Shown here piece after piece: positions 19,530 through 29,425 of a DNA stretch of 64,000 bases; the stretch's first letter is position 1; every line of letters starts with the position of its first letter. Under the pieces are notes generated by a model that did no database searches, was not told the origin of the DNA, and saw only the letters and a list, made by a program, of their open reading frames with translations. The translations under genes and the position numbers were made by a program. Origin of the DNA: Synechococcus sp. NB0720_010 (lineage in GTDB: Bacteria > Cyanobacteriota > Cyanobacteriia > PCC-6307 > Cyanobiaceae); assembly GCF_023078835.1 (NCBI RefSeq), contig NZ_CP090898.1, forward strand, positions 2,110,045 through 2,174,044. The letters are read 5' to 3'.

Positions 19530-20254
19530 ACCGCGCTGACCCGGCCCGATTGGATGTCAAAGAAGGCTGGCTGGATCTTGACCTTGCCGCTGGCCTGGGC
19601 GTCCGCCAGGACCTGGCTGCGCTTCACCAGCTGCCCGGCGGCGTAGCGGGCGTTGCCCTGAATCGCTTGGGTGAGGTCGTCGTTGGGTTGCAGTGATGCG
19701 CGGATCGGCTGCACCAGGTCCTCCAGCAGCGGTGTGAGCGGTTCCGAGCCCATGGCGGCGGCGACGGCACCGCAGCCGCTGTGGCCCATGACGACGATCA
19801 AGGGCACCTCAAGGGCGGCCACGGCAAATTCCAGGCTGGCGATGCCGTCGTTGAAGGCGCTGTTGCCGGCCACCCGCACCTGGAAGAGCTCGCCTGAGCC
19901 GACGCCAAACATCCACTCCGGTGCCACCCGAGCATCGGCGCAGCTCAGTAGCGCTGCCCAGGGCCGCTGGCCTTGGGCTAAGGCCTGAGGATCGATGTGG
20001 CAGCTGGCATCAAAGATGGCCTGCTTGATCTGAATCCGCTCCTGGGGATTGCTGGCTTGGATGCTGCGTTGCCAGGCCTTGCTGAACACCTTGTTGCGCT
20101 CGAGCATCCAGGTGAAGGTGTCGCCACTGGGGCTGCAGACCTCGAGCTCCTGGCGCAGCTGCTGGGCTTCTTTGCTCCAGCCCTTACCGATGGCGGTGCT
20201 GCCGGCGGCGGCGAGACCCAGGGCCTGCAGGGCATGGCGACGGCTGAGGGGCAT
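19526..20254 (-). CDS. Beta-type carbonic anhydrase with Tat-like signal peptide
   Basis: A 242-residue protein from the ATG at 20254. Zinc ligands and the Asp/Arg dyad are clear: Cys105, Asp107 and Arg109 in SCADARV and His158/Cys161 in GHSGCGAV. It hydrates CO2 to bicarbonate. The N-terminus [21 protein letters not shown] fits a twin-arginine signal (SRR followed by a hydrophobic core), which would place the enzyme outside the cytoplasm, as in some EcaB-like enzymes. An upstream in-frame start at 20278 is possible but adds no family sequence. Not a carboxysomal CsoSCA: no neighbouring carboxysome genes. Confidence 0.88.
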   Translation of the reverse strand: MPLSRRHALQALGLAAAGSTAIGKGWSKEAQQLRQELEVCSPSGDTFTWMLERNKVFSKAWQRSIQASNPQERIQIKQAIFDASCHIDPQALAQGQRPWAALLSCADARVAPEWMFGVGSGELFQVRVAGNSAFNDGIASLEFAVAALEVPLIVVMGHSGCGAVAAAMGSEPLTPLLEDLVQPIRASLQPNDDLTQAIQGNARYAAGQLVKRSQVLADAQASGKVKIQPAFFDIQSGRVSAV

Positions 20255-20326
20255 TCGAGCGCGGGCGTCTGCCCACAACCTGTGGAGCCCGGGCCCCCTT
20301 GGCTTGATTTGGTTGGCTTTTGTGAC

Positions 20327-20740
20327 CTAGAGGCTGCGCAGCACAGCCAGATCTTCCGCATCCAACGGCGTCGGGATCCCGTGCTCCAGCAGGTCAGCGA
20401 AGCCACCATCGCGGCTGAGCACTGTGATCAGGTAAACCCTGCCTGGGCCTGGGTTCTCCAGGTCGTGGATCGCATCGCCGGGGACGCTGACAAAGTCCCC
20501 ACCACTGGCGGTGATGCTGGATTCACCGACGTGGAACACCACGTTCCCCCGCAGAACGAAGAACAGCTCGGCGGCCTGGTGATGGCTGTGGGCGGGGACC
20601 CGATCGCAGGGGTCATGCACCTCTAGGAACTGCGTGCAGCCGCCGGCTTCCGGCTTGCTGAGCAGGGCCAGCCGGCAGTGGTCATTGCTGCCCAGCCGAA
20701 ACCCCTGGAGTTGCTCGGGATGCAGGATCCGCGGACCCAT
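20327..20740 (-). CDS. Cupin domain protein
   Basis: A 137-residue single-domain cupin. The metal-binding cupin motif is seen as RVPAHSHHQAAELFFVLRG, with the second motif around VPGDAIHDLENPG. These folds often bind a metal and act on small molecules or as sensors; the substrate is not evident. It stands between a carbonic anhydrase gene and pyrF with no clear functional link. Confidence 0.75.
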   Translation of the reverse strand: MGPRILHPEQLQGFRLGSNDHCRLALLSKPEAGGCTQFLEVHDPCDRVPAHSHHQAAELFFVLRGNVVFHVGESSITASGGDFVSVPGDAIHDLENPGPGRVYLITVLSRDGGFADLLEHGIPTPLDAEDLAVLRSL

Positions 20741-20835
20741 GGGCGAGGCAAGGTGCTGATCCCATGCTGGGTGGCTCCTGGAGAACGCGCCAGGACAATT
20801 CGTAGCCTGAGATCTTCATCGAGAGCTGCCTCCCC

Positions 20836-21552
20836 GTGACCAGGCCTGCCGCTGAGCGGATCATCGTTGCCCTCGATGGCATGGCCCCGGATCAGGCCCT
20901 GGCCTTCAGCCGCGGGGTCGAGGGCCTGCGCTGGGTCAAAGTCGGCCTGGAGCTCTTTGTTCAGGCGGGCCCTGAGGTGGTGGCCCAGTTGCGGGAGCAG
21001 GGCCTGCGGGTCTTCCTCGACCTGAAGTTCCACGACATCCCCGCCACCATGGCCGGTGCCTGCCGGCGGGCGGCTGGCCTGGGTGCGGAGCTGATCACGG
21101 TTCATGCCTGCGCCGGTAGTGAAGCCCTGCAGGCAGCCCAGGCCGCCGCTGCTGAGGGCGCCCAAGCCGCTGGACTGGCCGCTCCGACCCTGCTGGCGGT
21201 GACGGTGCTGACCAGTTGGGAGGAGCAGCGGCTGCAGCGGGAATTGGCCATCCGTCAGGACATCGCTGAACGGGTTCCGGCCTTGGCGGCCCTGGCCGCA
21301 GGGGCGGGAATTGGCGGTTGCGTCTGTTCTCCGCTGGAGGCCGCCAGCCTGCGGGCCCAGCACCCAGAACCCTTCGCGCTGGTGACCCCAGGGATTCGCC
21401 CGAAGGGCAGCGCCGCGGGCGATCAGGCCCGGGTGCTGGGTCCCGCTGAGGCCATCGCTGCTGGAGCCTCCCAGCTGGTGATCGGCCGCCCGATCACCAA
21501 GGCTGAGGACCCCACCCTGGCTTTTGCCGCCTGCTGCGCCGAGCTGGCCTAG
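20836..21552 (+). CDS. pyrF: Orotidine-5'-phosphate decarboxylase
   Basis: PyrF converts OMP to UMP, the last step of UMP synthesis. The 238-residue TIM barrel has [16 protein letters not shown], and the catalytic DxKxxD block [12 protein letters not shown]. The end shows VTPGIRP and the phosphate-binding [11 protein letters not shown]. Start GTG at 20836. The 3' end overlaps the convergent glycosyltransferase gene by 4 bases. Confidence 0.96.
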   Translation: MTRPAAERIIVALDGMAPDQALAFSRGVEGLRWVKVGLELFVQAGPEVVAQLREQGLRVFLDLKFHDIPATMAGACRRAAGLGAELITVHACAGSEALQAAQAAAAEGAQAAGLAAPTLLAVTVLTSWEEQRLQRELAIRQDIAERVPALAALAAGAGIGGCVCSPLEAASLRAQHPEPFALVTPGIRPKGSAAGDQARVLGPAEAIAAGASQLVIGRPITKAEDPTLAFAACCAELA

Positions 21553-22691
21553 GCCACTGCCTGCGCCGCCGGGCTGAGCTCGCCGTAGAGCCGCTCCAGC
21601 TGGTCGATGTTGCGGGTGAGGGTGTAGCGCTCCAGCGCCCGCTGGCGGGCACGCCGGCCCAGTTCTGCACTAAGGACGGGCTGGTCCCGCAGCACCGGCA
21701 GCAGGGTGCGCAGTTGGGTGGTGACCCCTTGGGTGCTGATGACGATGCCGGCCCCGCCCTCGAGCACCTCCCCATCGGCCCCGGCATCGGTGGCGACACA
21801 GGCGGTGCCACTGGCCATGGCCTCCAGCAGTGCCAGGGAGAGCCCCTCCACCAGGGAGGGAAGGAGAAAGACCTCCGCGAGCTGCAGGAGCGCCAGCCGC
21901 ACGGCCTGCTCCGGTTCATGGCCCCACCAGAGGATGCCGGCGTCCTCGCCGTAGTTCTGCATCAGCGATTGGCGCATCGGACCATCGCCCACCACCACGA
22001 GCTTGCAGCCGCTGGGCTGGACCAACTTCCAGGCCCGCAGCAGCGCTTCGACGTTCTTCTCCGTGGCGATTCGCCCCATGTAGAGAAAGACCCGCTGGCC
22101 ACTGAAGCGTTGGCGCAGCTCCTGCAGCCGTTCGGAGGGTGCGGTTGGGTTGCTGGGACTCCAGCGCTGGGGGTCGACCCCGTTGGGGATCACCGCCAGG
22201 CGATCCCTGGGGACCCCGAGTCGCATCAACACATCCGCCTGCAGTTCCGAGAAGACCACCACCCGGTCGTACTTGGCCAGGGATGGGGCGTAGAGCTGAT
22301 AGGTCAGCTGCTGGGTGCCGGCGCTCAGGTTGCGCAGGCTTGCGTCAAAGGGGGGGTGGAAGGTCGCCACCAGCGGCAGGCCCAGCTGCTGGCAGAGATC
22401 CGGCAGCCGGAAATCCAGGGGGGAGAGGGTCAAGCTGGCGTGCACCAGATCCGGTTTCAGCCGCTCCAGCGACTCCCGCAGTTCCCGCTGGGCTCCTGGC
22501 GAGGGGATCGTGTAAACCTGCGACTTGACCAGATAGGGCAGGGCCACGTCCGGGCTCGCCGTTCCTGGACTGTCGAAGTGGATAAAGCTGATCTCGTGGC
22601 CCCGATCCCGTAGGGCCTCGGTGGTGGTCAGGCCGTAGGTGACGTTGCCGCAAAAGGGTGACTTCTTGCCCAACCAGGCGATGTGGGCCAC
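21549..22691 (-). CDS. GT4-family glycosyltransferase
   Basis: A 380-residue GT-B enzyme of family 4. The C-terminal domain shows [30 protein letters not shown] and the donor-binding [23 protein letters not shown] with the conserved Glu residues. The N-terminus [21 protein letters not shown] is unlike SqdX. It may be a glycolipid-forming enzyme such as a galactolipid synthase (DgdA type), but that is only a guess from general resemblance, so no symbol is given. It is followed by pyrF tail to tail and lies 28 bases downstream of the MFS gene. Confidence 0.82.
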   Translation of the reverse strand: MAHIAWLGKKSPFCGNVTYGLTTTEALRDRGHEISFIHFDSPGTASPDVALPYLVKSQVYTIPSPGAQRELRESLERLKPDLVHASLTLSPLDFRLPDLCQQLGLPLVATFHPPFDASLRNLSAGTQQLTYQLYAPSLAKYDRVVVFSELQADVLMRLGVPRDRLAVIPNGVDPQRWSPSNPTAPSERLQELRQRFSGQRVFLYMGRIATEKNVEALLRAWKLVQPSGCKLVVVGDGPMRQSLMQNYGEDAGILWWGHEPEQAVRLALLQLAEVFLLPSLVEGLSLALLEAMASGTACVATDAGADGEVLEGGAGIVISTQGVTTQLRTLLPVLRDQPVLSAELGRRARQRALERYTLTRNIDQLERLYGELSPAAQAVA

Positions 22692-22719
22692 GCAGCGGCT
22701 ACTCGACCAAGTGCCGAAA

Positions 22720-24069
22720 CTAGCAGCGTTTCCACGGCTGCTCGAGCAGCGCAGCGGCCACCGCCAGCCCCGCCAAGACCCAGAGGACCGGCAGTAGCCC
22801 GTAGCGGCTGACGATTGCGCCGGCGAGCACCAGCGGCAGGCTCAAGGCGATGTTGATCAGGTTGTTCTGCAGGCCAAAGACCTTGCCCCGCATCGATTCC
22901 GGGGTGTCCTCTTGGATGGTGGTTTGGGCGGGGATGGCCAGCAGGGCGGCCCCCACACCGAGCACTGTGCAGAGGGCGAGGGTAAAGCCGAGGCTGCCGC
23001 GCAGTTGGCCGAGCAGCACCAGGCTCCAGGCGATCGTTCCCAGGCCCGCGGAGGCCAGACGGCGGCGGTTGAAGCGATGACCGATCTGGGCGACAGCGAC
23101 GGCGCCCAGGGCGAGGCCGATGCCACTCATGGCCAGCAGGGTTCCGAATTGCGTGGGTCCCAGCTGACGGATGGCGGAGGCCAGGCTGATCGCTAAGACA
23201 TAGAGCGCCGCCAGAAGGCTGTAGAGCAGCACCAGTTGCAGCATCGCGCTGCGGACGGTTGGACGCTGCTTGAGCACCTCCAGGCCTTCGGAGATCTCGC
23301 GCCAGATGTTCTCGTCGTGGCTGCGCTGCGGCGTTTCCTCGACGCGAATCCAAGCGATCGAGAGGGCAGCCAGGCCGTAGCAGAGGGGCAATAGGGCGAA
23401 TTCGCCGTTGGCAATGCCCAGGGCACCCAGGCCATATTTCAGACCCCGCAGGATCGGATCACCCAGGGCAAAGCCGACGATGGTGGCGGCCATGCTCGTG
23501 GCCTGATAGAGCGAGTTGGCCGCCAGCAGCTGACGCGTGGGCACCAGCATCGGGATCGCAGCCTGCTCTGCCGGTGCAAAAAATTGGGTCAGCACCGACT
23601 CCAAAAAGGTGATGACCAGCAGGGCCCAGTAGCCCCAGCTCAGCCCCAGCCAATGGGGTCCATCCAGCAGGCAGAGGGGAGTGAGCAGGGCCAGGCCGGC
23701 ACGGATGCCATTGCTGGCCACCATGACTTCGCGCTTGCGCCAGCGATCAGCCCAGACCCCAGCCACTAAACCCAGGACCATCGCTGGGATGGTGTTGGCC
23801 ACATAAATCCCCGTGGCCAGCAGGGTGATCCACTGGGCCCGGCCCTCGATGCTGAGGTTGAACGCACCGGCGGCCTCCACCAGCGCACCGCCCTCGGGTG
23901 GTGTTGCCCCCGCCCAGTACTGGGCGATGAGGAACACCATCAACACGATGTAGAACTTGTCCGCCAGCTGGCTGAAGATCTGCCCAAGCCAGAGCTTGCG
24001 GAATTCGGGCAGGGCCAAAACCCCCTGGAGCCCTGTGTTGTCACCTGGAGACCGCGGGTCTTCGCTCAC
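22720..24069 (-). CDS. MFS permease
   Basis: About 449 residues with some 10-12 hydrophobic segments. The N-terminal region FRKLWLGQIFSQLADKFYIVLMVFL and the loop VAGVWADRWRKREVMVAS match MFS exporter-like proteins (MFS_3 type). The substrate is unknown; this group includes efflux-type permeases. GTG at 24069 is chosen because the longer open frame overlaps recO. The start lies 5 bases after the recO stop, suggesting co-transcription. Confidence 0.83.
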   Translation of the reverse strand: MSEDPRSPGDNTGLQGVLALPEFRKLWLGQIFSQLADKFYIVLMVFLIAQYWAGATPPEGGALVEAAGAFNLSIEGRAQWITLLATGIYVANTIPAMVLGLVAGVWADRWRKREVMVASNGIRAGLALLTPLCLLDGPHWLGLSWGYWALLVITFLESVLTQFFAPAEQAAIPMLVPTRQLLAANSLYQATSMAATIVGFALGDPILRGLKYGLGALGIANGEFALLPLCYGLAALSIAWIRVEETPQRSHDENIWREISEGLEVLKQRPTVRSAMLQLVLLYSLLAALYVLAISLASAIRQLGPTQFGTLLAMSGIGLALGAVAVAQIGHRFNRRRLASAGLGTIAWSLVLLGQLRGSLGFTLALCTVLGVGAALLAIPAQTTIQEDTPESMRGKVFGLQNNLINIALSLPLVLAGAIVSRYGLLPVLWVLAGLAVAAALLEQPWKRC

Positions 24070-24074
24070 GTTCT

Positions 24075-24884
24075 TCAGGACCTCCCGGCTACCGATGATG
24101 CCCCATCGTCGAAGCACTGCCTCAGCATTCGCCAGGACCGGGCGCTGCGGTTGAGGTGTTCTCGGCACCAGAGCTCCAGCAGCTGCAGCAACCGGAGCCA
24201 GACCGACTCCGGTCCCATCAGCGTTCCATCCCGCTTGCGCGGCAACGCCGGCCGCAGCAGCCGCTGCAACAGGGCCAGCTCGGAGGCGTTCAGCATCATC
24301 TGGGCGCCGGGCACAGCGCCGATCACGAAGCCCTCACTGGGCAGCAGGCTGCAGCGCCAGTCCCAATTCCCCAGGGGCGGATCCAGGGGCTCCCCGCTGC
24401 GGCAGCACTCCGCCAGGGGCAGGGCGTAGCCCCCCAGGGCCAACAGGTGGGTGAGGCCCTGAACACTGATGGCCAGGGCTTCCATGCTGTCTTGCTTCTC
24501 CTTGACCACCAACTCCAGGCGGGCGAGCTGCACCAGCAGGTCCTCTAGTAGACCCTCGATCGCATCGCCACTGGGCACCAGCAGCAGAGCTACCTCGGCC
24601 AATCCCTGGGCGGCGGCCAGGGTCTCCAGCCGCTCCGCCAGGTGGGAGAAGTTGCGCAGCACCCGCAGTTGGCGCACACGCTTCAGGCCGCTTCGGCCCC
24701 CCACCTGCAGGCTGAGGACCGCCAGGGGCACAGCGGCGGCCAGGGAACTCTTGGGCTTGCGGGCGCCGGGGGCCGCCAGTCGGATCAGGCCCTCCTCATT
24801 GCTGAGGACCGTGATCAGACGGTCGCTTTCGCCCAGGGGACTGCTGCGCAGCACCAGCCCCTCAAGCCGTTGCTCTGGGCTCAC
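24075..24884 (-). CDS. recO: DNA repair protein RecO
   Basis: RecO helps load RecA onto SSB-coated gaps with RecR. The 269-residue protein starts with an OB-fold region (LEGLVLRSSPLGESDRLITVLS and GLIRLAAPGARKPKSSLA) and continues with a helical domain. The zinc-binding Cys pattern of some RecO proteins is not obvious. The GTG start overlaps the stop of deoC (GTGA), indicating coupling. Confidence 0.88.
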   Translation of the reverse strand: MSPEQRLEGLVLRSSPLGESDRLITVLSNEEGLIRLAAPGARKPKSSLAAAVPLAVLSLQVGGRSGLKRVRQLRVLRNFSHLAERLETLAAAQGLAEVALLLVPSGDAIEGLLEDLLVQLARLELVVKEKQDSMEALAISVQGLTHLLALGGYALPLAECCRSGEPLDPPLGNWDWRCSLLPSEGFVIGAVPGAQMMLNASELALLQRLLRPALPRKRDGTLMGPESVWLRLLQLLELWCREHLNRSARSWRMLRQCFDDGASSVAGRS

Positions 24885-25552
24885 GCTGACTTGGCCCGCA
24901 GGGCCTCCATCAGGGCCACCCCCCGGCTGGTCCCCAGCCGGCTGGCCCCGGCTTCGACGAGGCCGTAGGCCTGCTCGAGTCCGCTGATGCCACCGGAGGC
25001 TTTGATCGCGGCCCGGCCACGGGCCAGTTGCCGCAGCTGTTTGACCTGCTCAAGGCTGGCCGCCGGGCCAAAGCCGCTGCCGGTCTTGAGCATGCTTGCG
25101 CCGACATCGATGCTGGCCTCGACGGCCCACTCCAGAACCTCGGGCGACAGCCGTCCCACCTCCAGGATCACCTTGAAGGGCAGCCCCAATTCGGCGATCG
25201 GGGCAAGGTCCTCGCAGAACTGACTGCTGTTGCCGTCGGCCAGGGCCCCGAAGTCCGGCACCACATCGAGTTCGTCGGCACCGGCGGCAGCGGCCCATTC
25301 GGCCTCTTGGCGCTTGATCTCGGCGGGAATCGCGCCGAAGGGGAAGCCGATCACACTGATCAGCTTCGGGCCCCGCCCGCCGCTTGGACCGAGCCGCTCC
25401 CTGGCGAGATCCAGCCAGCGGGAGGCCAGGCAGACCCCTGCAAAGCCGAAGTGTTTGGCCTCATCGCAGCAGCGGAGGATGGCCTCCTGGCCCTGGTGGG
25501 GATCCAACAGGGCGTGATCGATCAGGGGAGCGAGATCGGGCAGGTCGCGCAC
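24881..25552 (-). CDS. deoC: Deoxyribose-phosphate aldolase
   Basis: DeoC cleaves 2-deoxyribose-5-phosphate to glyceraldehyde-3-phosphate and acetaldehyde. The 223-residue TIM barrel contains the Schiff-base Lys in MLKTGSGFGP, the second Lys in AIKASGGIS, and LISVIGFPFGAI and ADELDVVPDFG. It is nine bases downstream of the hpf gene and overlaps recO by 4 bases. Confidence 0.94.
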   Translation of the reverse strand: MRDLPDLAPLIDHALLDPHQGQEAILRCCDEAKHFGFAGVCLASRWLDLARERLGPSGGRGPKLISVIGFPFGAIPAEIKRQEAEWAAAAGADELDVVPDFGALADGNSSQFCEDLAPIAELGLPFKVILEVGRLSPEVLEWAVEASIDVGASMLKTGSGFGPAASLEQVKQLRQLARGRAAIKASGGISGLEQAYGLVEAGASRLGTSRGVALMEALRAKSA

Positions 25553-25560
25553 AGTTGCGT

Positions 25561-26148
25561 TCAGTCCTTGGCCTGGATGACGCCAAATCCTCCATGGTTG
25601 CGGCGGTAGACCACCTGCAGCTCATCGCTGCCGGCGTCGCGGAAGAGATAGAAGTCGTGGTCGATCAACTCCAGTTGATGCAGGGCCTCCTCGAGGCTCA
25701 TCGCCGGCATCGAGAAGTACTTGCGGCGCACCCCGCGGCTGGGAAGACCGGCTTCCTTGCCGTCCAGCAGAGATCCGCTGACGCTGTCATCGCCGGCCAT
25801 CTCCACCACGCTGGGGGTCTCGCTGGCGTGGTGGCCATGGCTGTGGTGGTGGTCGCCGTGGCGGTCCTTGTAGCGGCGCAGCTGCCGCGTCAACTTCCCG
25901 GCCACCAGATCGATGCTGGCGTAGAGGTTTTCGCTGCGTTCCTGGGCGCGGATGACGGTGCCGTTGGCGAAGACCGTCACCTCGGCGGTCTGTTGCGGAA
26001 CCCGGGGATTGCGGGCTACCGAGAGATGCACGTCCGCCTCTTTCACCATCCCGTCGAAATGACTGGTCGCGCGCTTGAGCTTCTCTTCGGTGTACTCGCG
26101 GATGGCTGGAGTGACCTCCAGATTGCGGCCATGAATCACGAGCTTCAT
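25561..26148 (-). CDS. hpf: Long-form ribosome hibernation factor (HPF/LrtA)
   Basis: The 195-residue protein has the HPF/RaiA N-terminal domain (MKLVIHGRNLEVTPAIREYTEEKL, then SENLYASIDLVAGKLTRQLRRYKDR), a His-rich linker (HGDHHHSHGHH), and the C-terminal dimerisation domain (FSMPAMSLEEALHQLELIDHDFYLFRDA). Long HPF joins two 70S ribosomes into 100S dimers in the dark or stationary phase. The cyanobacterial gene is called lrtA (light-repressed transcript). It is divergent from lipB, with 47 bases between starts. Confidence 0.94.
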   Translation of the reverse strand: MKLVIHGRNLEVTPAIREYTEEKLKRATSHFDGMVKEADVHLSVARNPRVPQQTAEVTVFANGTVIRAQERSENLYASIDLVAGKLTRQLRRYKDRHGDHHHSHGHHASETPSVVEMAGDDSVSGSLLDGKEAGLPSRGVRRKYFSMPAMSLEEALHQLELIDHDFYLFRDAGSDELQVVYRRNHGGFGVIQAKD

Positions 26149-26195
26149 CCCTTGCCTCCTCGGCGGTGGACCCGCTTAAACGCTAGGAACGGTCA

Positions 26196-26891
26196 GTGAG
26201 TTCAACCACGGCCTCGCCCACCCGCGACGCAATCTGTTTCGAGCCCACCGGCTGCGTTCCCTTCGCGCTGGCCTGGGATTGGCAGCAGCAGTTGCAACGG
26301 CGTCTGCTGGAGGACCCCGATGGGCCGGAGGCAGTGCTGCTGCTGGAGCATGAGCCCTGTTACACCCTCGGTCGCGGGGCCGACCCGGGGTTTCTGGGCT
26401 TTGATCCAGCCGATCCCCCCGCGCCGCTGTTTCGGATCGACCGTGGCGGTGAGGTGACCCACCACTGCCCAGGGCAGTTGGTGCTGTATCCCGTGCTCAA
26501 CCTGCAGCGCCATGGCGCTGATCTGCACCTCTATCTGCGGGAGTTGGAAGGGGTGGTGATCGATCTGTTGGCGGAGCTGGGCCTGGAGGCCGGCCGCCTG
26601 GAGGGGCTCACAGGGGTTTGGCTGGAGGGCCGCAAGCTGGCCGCCATTGGGGTCGGTGCCCGCCGCTGGATCAGCCAGCACGGCTTGGCCTTGAACGTGG
26701 AGGCGGACCTCGCCGGTTTTGCCGAAGTCGTGCCCTGCGGGATTGCGAACCGGGAGGTTGGGCGGCTGGTGGATTGGCGGCCGGAGCTCTCGGCGGCGGC
26801 GCTGCGGCCACGGCTGCTGGAGACCTTCGCGCGTCGCTTTGGTTTGCAGTTGCGAGCCCCAACCCTGCAGGAGCAGCTCCAGGGGTGGTAA
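26196..26891 (+). CDS. lipB: Octanoyl-ACP:protein octanoyltransferase
   Basis: LipB transfers octanoate from ACP to lipoyl domains. The 231-residue protein has [21 protein letters not shown], the catalytic Lys in [13 protein letters not shown], and the catalytic Cys in [11 protein letters not shown]. The start is GTG at 26196. A lipoyl-bearing E2 subunit gene (pdhC) follows 2.5 kb downstream on the same strand, which is a plausible substrate. Neighbouring the acyl-activating enzyme adds to a fatty-acid theme. Confidence 0.95.
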   Translation: MSSTTASPTRDAICFEPTGCVPFALAWDWQQQLQRRLLEDPDGPEAVLLLEHEPCYTLGRGADPGFLGFDPADPPAPLFRIDRGGEVTHHCPGQLVLYPVLNLQRHGADLHLYLRELEGVVIDLLAELGLEAGRLEGLTGVWLEGRKLAAIGVGARRWISQHGLALNVEADLAGFAEVVPCGIANREVGRLVDWRPELSAAALRPRLLETFARRFGLQLRAPTLQEQLQGW

Positions 26892-26919
26892 GACCGGGGC
26901 CAACTGACTGATATCCCCC

Positions 26920-28836
26920 ATGCCGCTCGCCAAGATCAGCTGGACTGGCAGCCGCCAAGATCAGCGCGCCTTGGCCGAGAGGCACGACTGGAGTGCACTC
27001 CGCGGCCTTGAGCAGCTCTGGGGGCAGCTGGCTGAACGCCACGGCGATGCGCCTGCCCTCGAGGCTCCCCATGCCAAGCCGCCGGAGCAGCTGAGCTTCC
27101 GCGCCCTGCATCAACAGATCGAGCAGGCTGCGGCAGGGTTTGCGGCTCTCGGGGTCCGGCCGGGGGAGGTGGTGGGGTTGTTTTCGGAAAACTGCCCCCG
27201 CTGGCTGGTGGCGGACCAGGGTCTGATGCGTCTGGGGGCTGCGGATGCGGTTCGCGGCAGCGCGGCCCCCGTGGATGAGCTGCGCTACATCGCGGGCGAC
27301 TGCGGCGCGGTGGCGCTGGTGCTGGAGTCCGCAGAGCTGCTGCAGCGTTTGAAGCTCAGCAGTGAGCTCCTCGGGCAGTTGCGCTTTGTGGTGCTGCTGC
27401 AGGGGGACCGCGGTTCGGTGGTGCCGGTGGTTCCCTGCTTCACCTGGGATGAGCTGATGGCCAAGGGGGTGAGCAGCCCCGCTCCTGCCTGGCCTGAAGG
27501 GGGAGAGGAGCGCCTGGCCACCGTGCTCTACACCTCGGGCACCACGGGCCGGCCGAAGGGCGTTCCCCTGAGCCACGCCAACTTGCTGCAGCAGTTGCGC
27601 AGCCTCGGTGTGGCGGTGGCGCCGCGCCCGGGCGATCGGGTCCTGAGCGTTCTGCCGATCTGGCACGCCTATGAGCGCAGCGCGGAGTACTTCCTGCTCT
27701 CCTGCGGCTGCCAGCAGACCTACACGACGCTCAAGCAACTGCGTCCGGATCTGCAGCGGGTTCGCCCCCACTATCTGATCAGTGTTCCCCGGCTCTGGGA
27801 AGCCCTGCTGAGCGGCTTTGAAGATGCCCTGAGCGCCATGCCGGCGAGCCGCGCCAAGCTGCTGCGCTCGGCCCTGAAGGTCAGCCGCTTCCACTGCCTC
27901 TCGAGGCGGGTGGCGGCGGATCGCACCTTGATCCGTGAGCGCAAGCGCCGTCGTCTGACCGCCGCCGCCGGGGCGCTGCTGAGTTGGCCCCTGCATGGGT
28001 TGGCCGAGCAGCTGTTCTGGCCAAAGGTCCGCGCTCAGCTGATCGGAGGGCGCCTGCGCACGGCCATCAGCGGCGGCGGTGCCTTGGCGATCCACGTCGA
28101 TGGTTTCTTTGAGGCCATCGGTATTGAGCTGCTGGTGGGCTACGGCCTGACCGAAACCAGCCCGGTCTTGACCTGCCGTCGCCGCTGGAACAACCGCCGC
28201 GGCAGCTCCGGCCAACCGCTGGCGGGCACCTCCATCAAGATCACCGATCCCGAGACCGGGGCGGTGCTGGCCATCGGCGAGCGGGGCAAGGTCTTGGCCA
28301 AGGGCGCCCAGGTGATGGGCGGCTACCTGGGCAAGCCAGAGGCCACCGCCAAGGTGCTCGATGCCGAGGGCTGGTTTGACACCGGTGACCTGGGCCACCT
28401 GCTTGCCGACGGCACCTTGGTGCTGACCGGCCGCGCCAAGGACACGATCGTCCTGAGCAGCGGCGAGAACATCGAGCCGGGCCCCCTGGAGGAGTGCCTG
28501 GTGGCCTGCTCCCTGGTGGAGCAGGTGATGCTGGTGGGGCAGGACCGCAAGGCCCTGGGCGCCTTGGTGGTGCCGAAGCTGGAGAATCTGGAGGCCTTCG
28601 CGGCCGAGCAGGGGATGTCGGCCGCTGATCCGGCGCTGCTCAAGGCCCTGACCAGCCGCCTGAATCGCCGCCTGCAGTCCCGGGTGGGCGCCCGCCCGGA
28701 TGAACGGCTGGCGGGGGTGGCCCTGGTGGAGGCCTTCAGCATCGACAACGGCTTGCTGACCCAAACCCTCAAGCAAAAGCGCGATCGCATCGCCGATCGC
28801 GATGCCCAAGCGATTGAGGCGATCTACGGGCGCTAG
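26920..28836 (+). CDS. aas: Acyl-ACP/long-chain acyl-CoA synthetase (Aas-type)
   Basis: A 638-residue AMP-forming synthetase. The ATP-binding block LYTSGTTGRPKGVPLSH and the domain blocks YGLTETSP, GWFDTGDLGHL and GRAKDTIVLSSGENIEP are intact. In cyanobacteria the FadD-like enzyme acts as an acyl-ACP synthetase that recycles free fatty acids; that assignment follows from the family in these organisms, since CoA- and ACP-type cannot be told apart by motifs alone. It starts 28 bases after lipB. Confidence 0.88.
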   Translation: MPLAKISWTGSRQDQRALAERHDWSALRGLEQLWGQLAERHGDAPALEAPHAKPPEQLSFRALHQQIEQAAAGFAALGVRPGEVVGLFSENCPRWLVADQGLMRLGAADAVRGSAAPVDELRYIAGDCGAVALVLESAELLQRLKLSSELLGQLRFVVLLQGDRGSVVPVVPCFTWDELMAKGVSSPAPAWPEGGEERLATVLYTSGTTGRPKGVPLSHANLLQQLRSLGVAVAPRPGDRVLSVLPIWHAYERSAEYFLLSCGCQQTYTTLKQLRPDLQRVRPHYLISVPRLWEALLSGFEDALSAMPASRAKLLRSALKVSRFHCLSRRVAADRTLIRERKRRRLTAAAGALLSWPLHGLAEQLFWPKVRAQLIGGRLRTAISGGGALAIHVDGFFEAIGIELLVGYGLTETSPVLTCRRRWNNRRGSSGQPLAGTSIKITDPETGAVLAIGERGKVLAKGAQVMGGYLGKPEATAKVLDAEGWFDTGDLGHLLADGTLVLTGRAKDTIVLSSGENIEPGPLEECLVACSLVEQVMLVGQDRKALGALVVPKLENLEAFAAEQGMSAADPALLKALTSRLNRRLQSRVGARPDERLAGVALVEAFSIDNGLLTQTLKQKRDRIADRDAQAIEAIYGR

Positions 28837-28913
28837 GGCCGGGAACCCGCCCGAGCCGGGCGTTGTCGGCCTCGCTCGCCCCTGACAGGCTGGGCGCCGC
28901 GAATCCCCCTCCC

Positions 28914-29357
28914 ATGGCCGACGGTTCCCTCTCCGTGAAGCGCTCCATCACCGTTCGCGCGGTGGTTACGCCCCGTTGGAAGGAGGACGCCGAGCGCGAG
29001 ATCAGCGCGGCCATCGCCAATAGCGACGCCCAGCTGGGGCAGCTCGAGCAGGAAGGGCAGCAGCTGGTGGACGCGATCCGCAGCCAGAGCGCCAACCCCC
29101 TGGATCCCCGCGTCCAGGAGCAGGTGGGTTCTGTGCAGGAGCAGGTGGCGGCCAAGCGCGCCGAGCTTGAGGAGCAGAAGCGTCAGCTGCTCGAGCAGCA
29201 GCGCCAGGTCCGCGACCTGGAGATGGAGCAGATCGTTGAGCAGGGCCAGCTCGACAGCTTCACCGACGTCAAGGTGGGCGACAACCTCGTGGAGAAGCTC
29301 CAGGTGGCTGTGGTTGTGCGCGATGGGGTGATCGAGTCGATCGAGGGAGCCCTCTGA
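28914..29357 (+). CDS. YlqD-like coiled-coil protein
   Basis: A 147-residue protein with an N-terminal strand-rich segment (VKRSITVRAVVTPRWKEDAE), a long charged coiled coil rich in Glu and Gln (residues about 40-110), and a C-terminal beta segment LQVAVVVRDGVIESIEG. This layout fits the YlqD family found in cyanobacteria and Firmicutes, of unknown function. ATG at 28914 is preferred over an upstream start at 28863. It lies between acyl-ACP synthetase and pdhC. Confidence 0.78.
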   Translation: MADGSLSVKRSITVRAVVTPRWKEDAEREISAAIANSDAQLGQLEQEGQQLVDAIRSQSANPLDPRVQEQVGSVQEQVAAKRAELEEQKRQLLEQQRQVRDLEMEQIVEQGQLDSFTDVKVGDNLVEKLQVAVVVRDGVIESIEGAL

Positions 29358-29425
29358 GTCGCCACTCCGGAGGTCCCTGCCGCTGAGCCGCGTAAAATCC
29401 GCCTCAATTGAGCGGCAGACCTCCG

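Noticed and set aside
26671-28809. A 712-codon reverse open frame opposite the acyl-ACP synthetase
   Set aside because: It is the mirror of a clear family gene, rich in Gln, His and Ala as expected from antisense GC-rich codons, and has no family motif.
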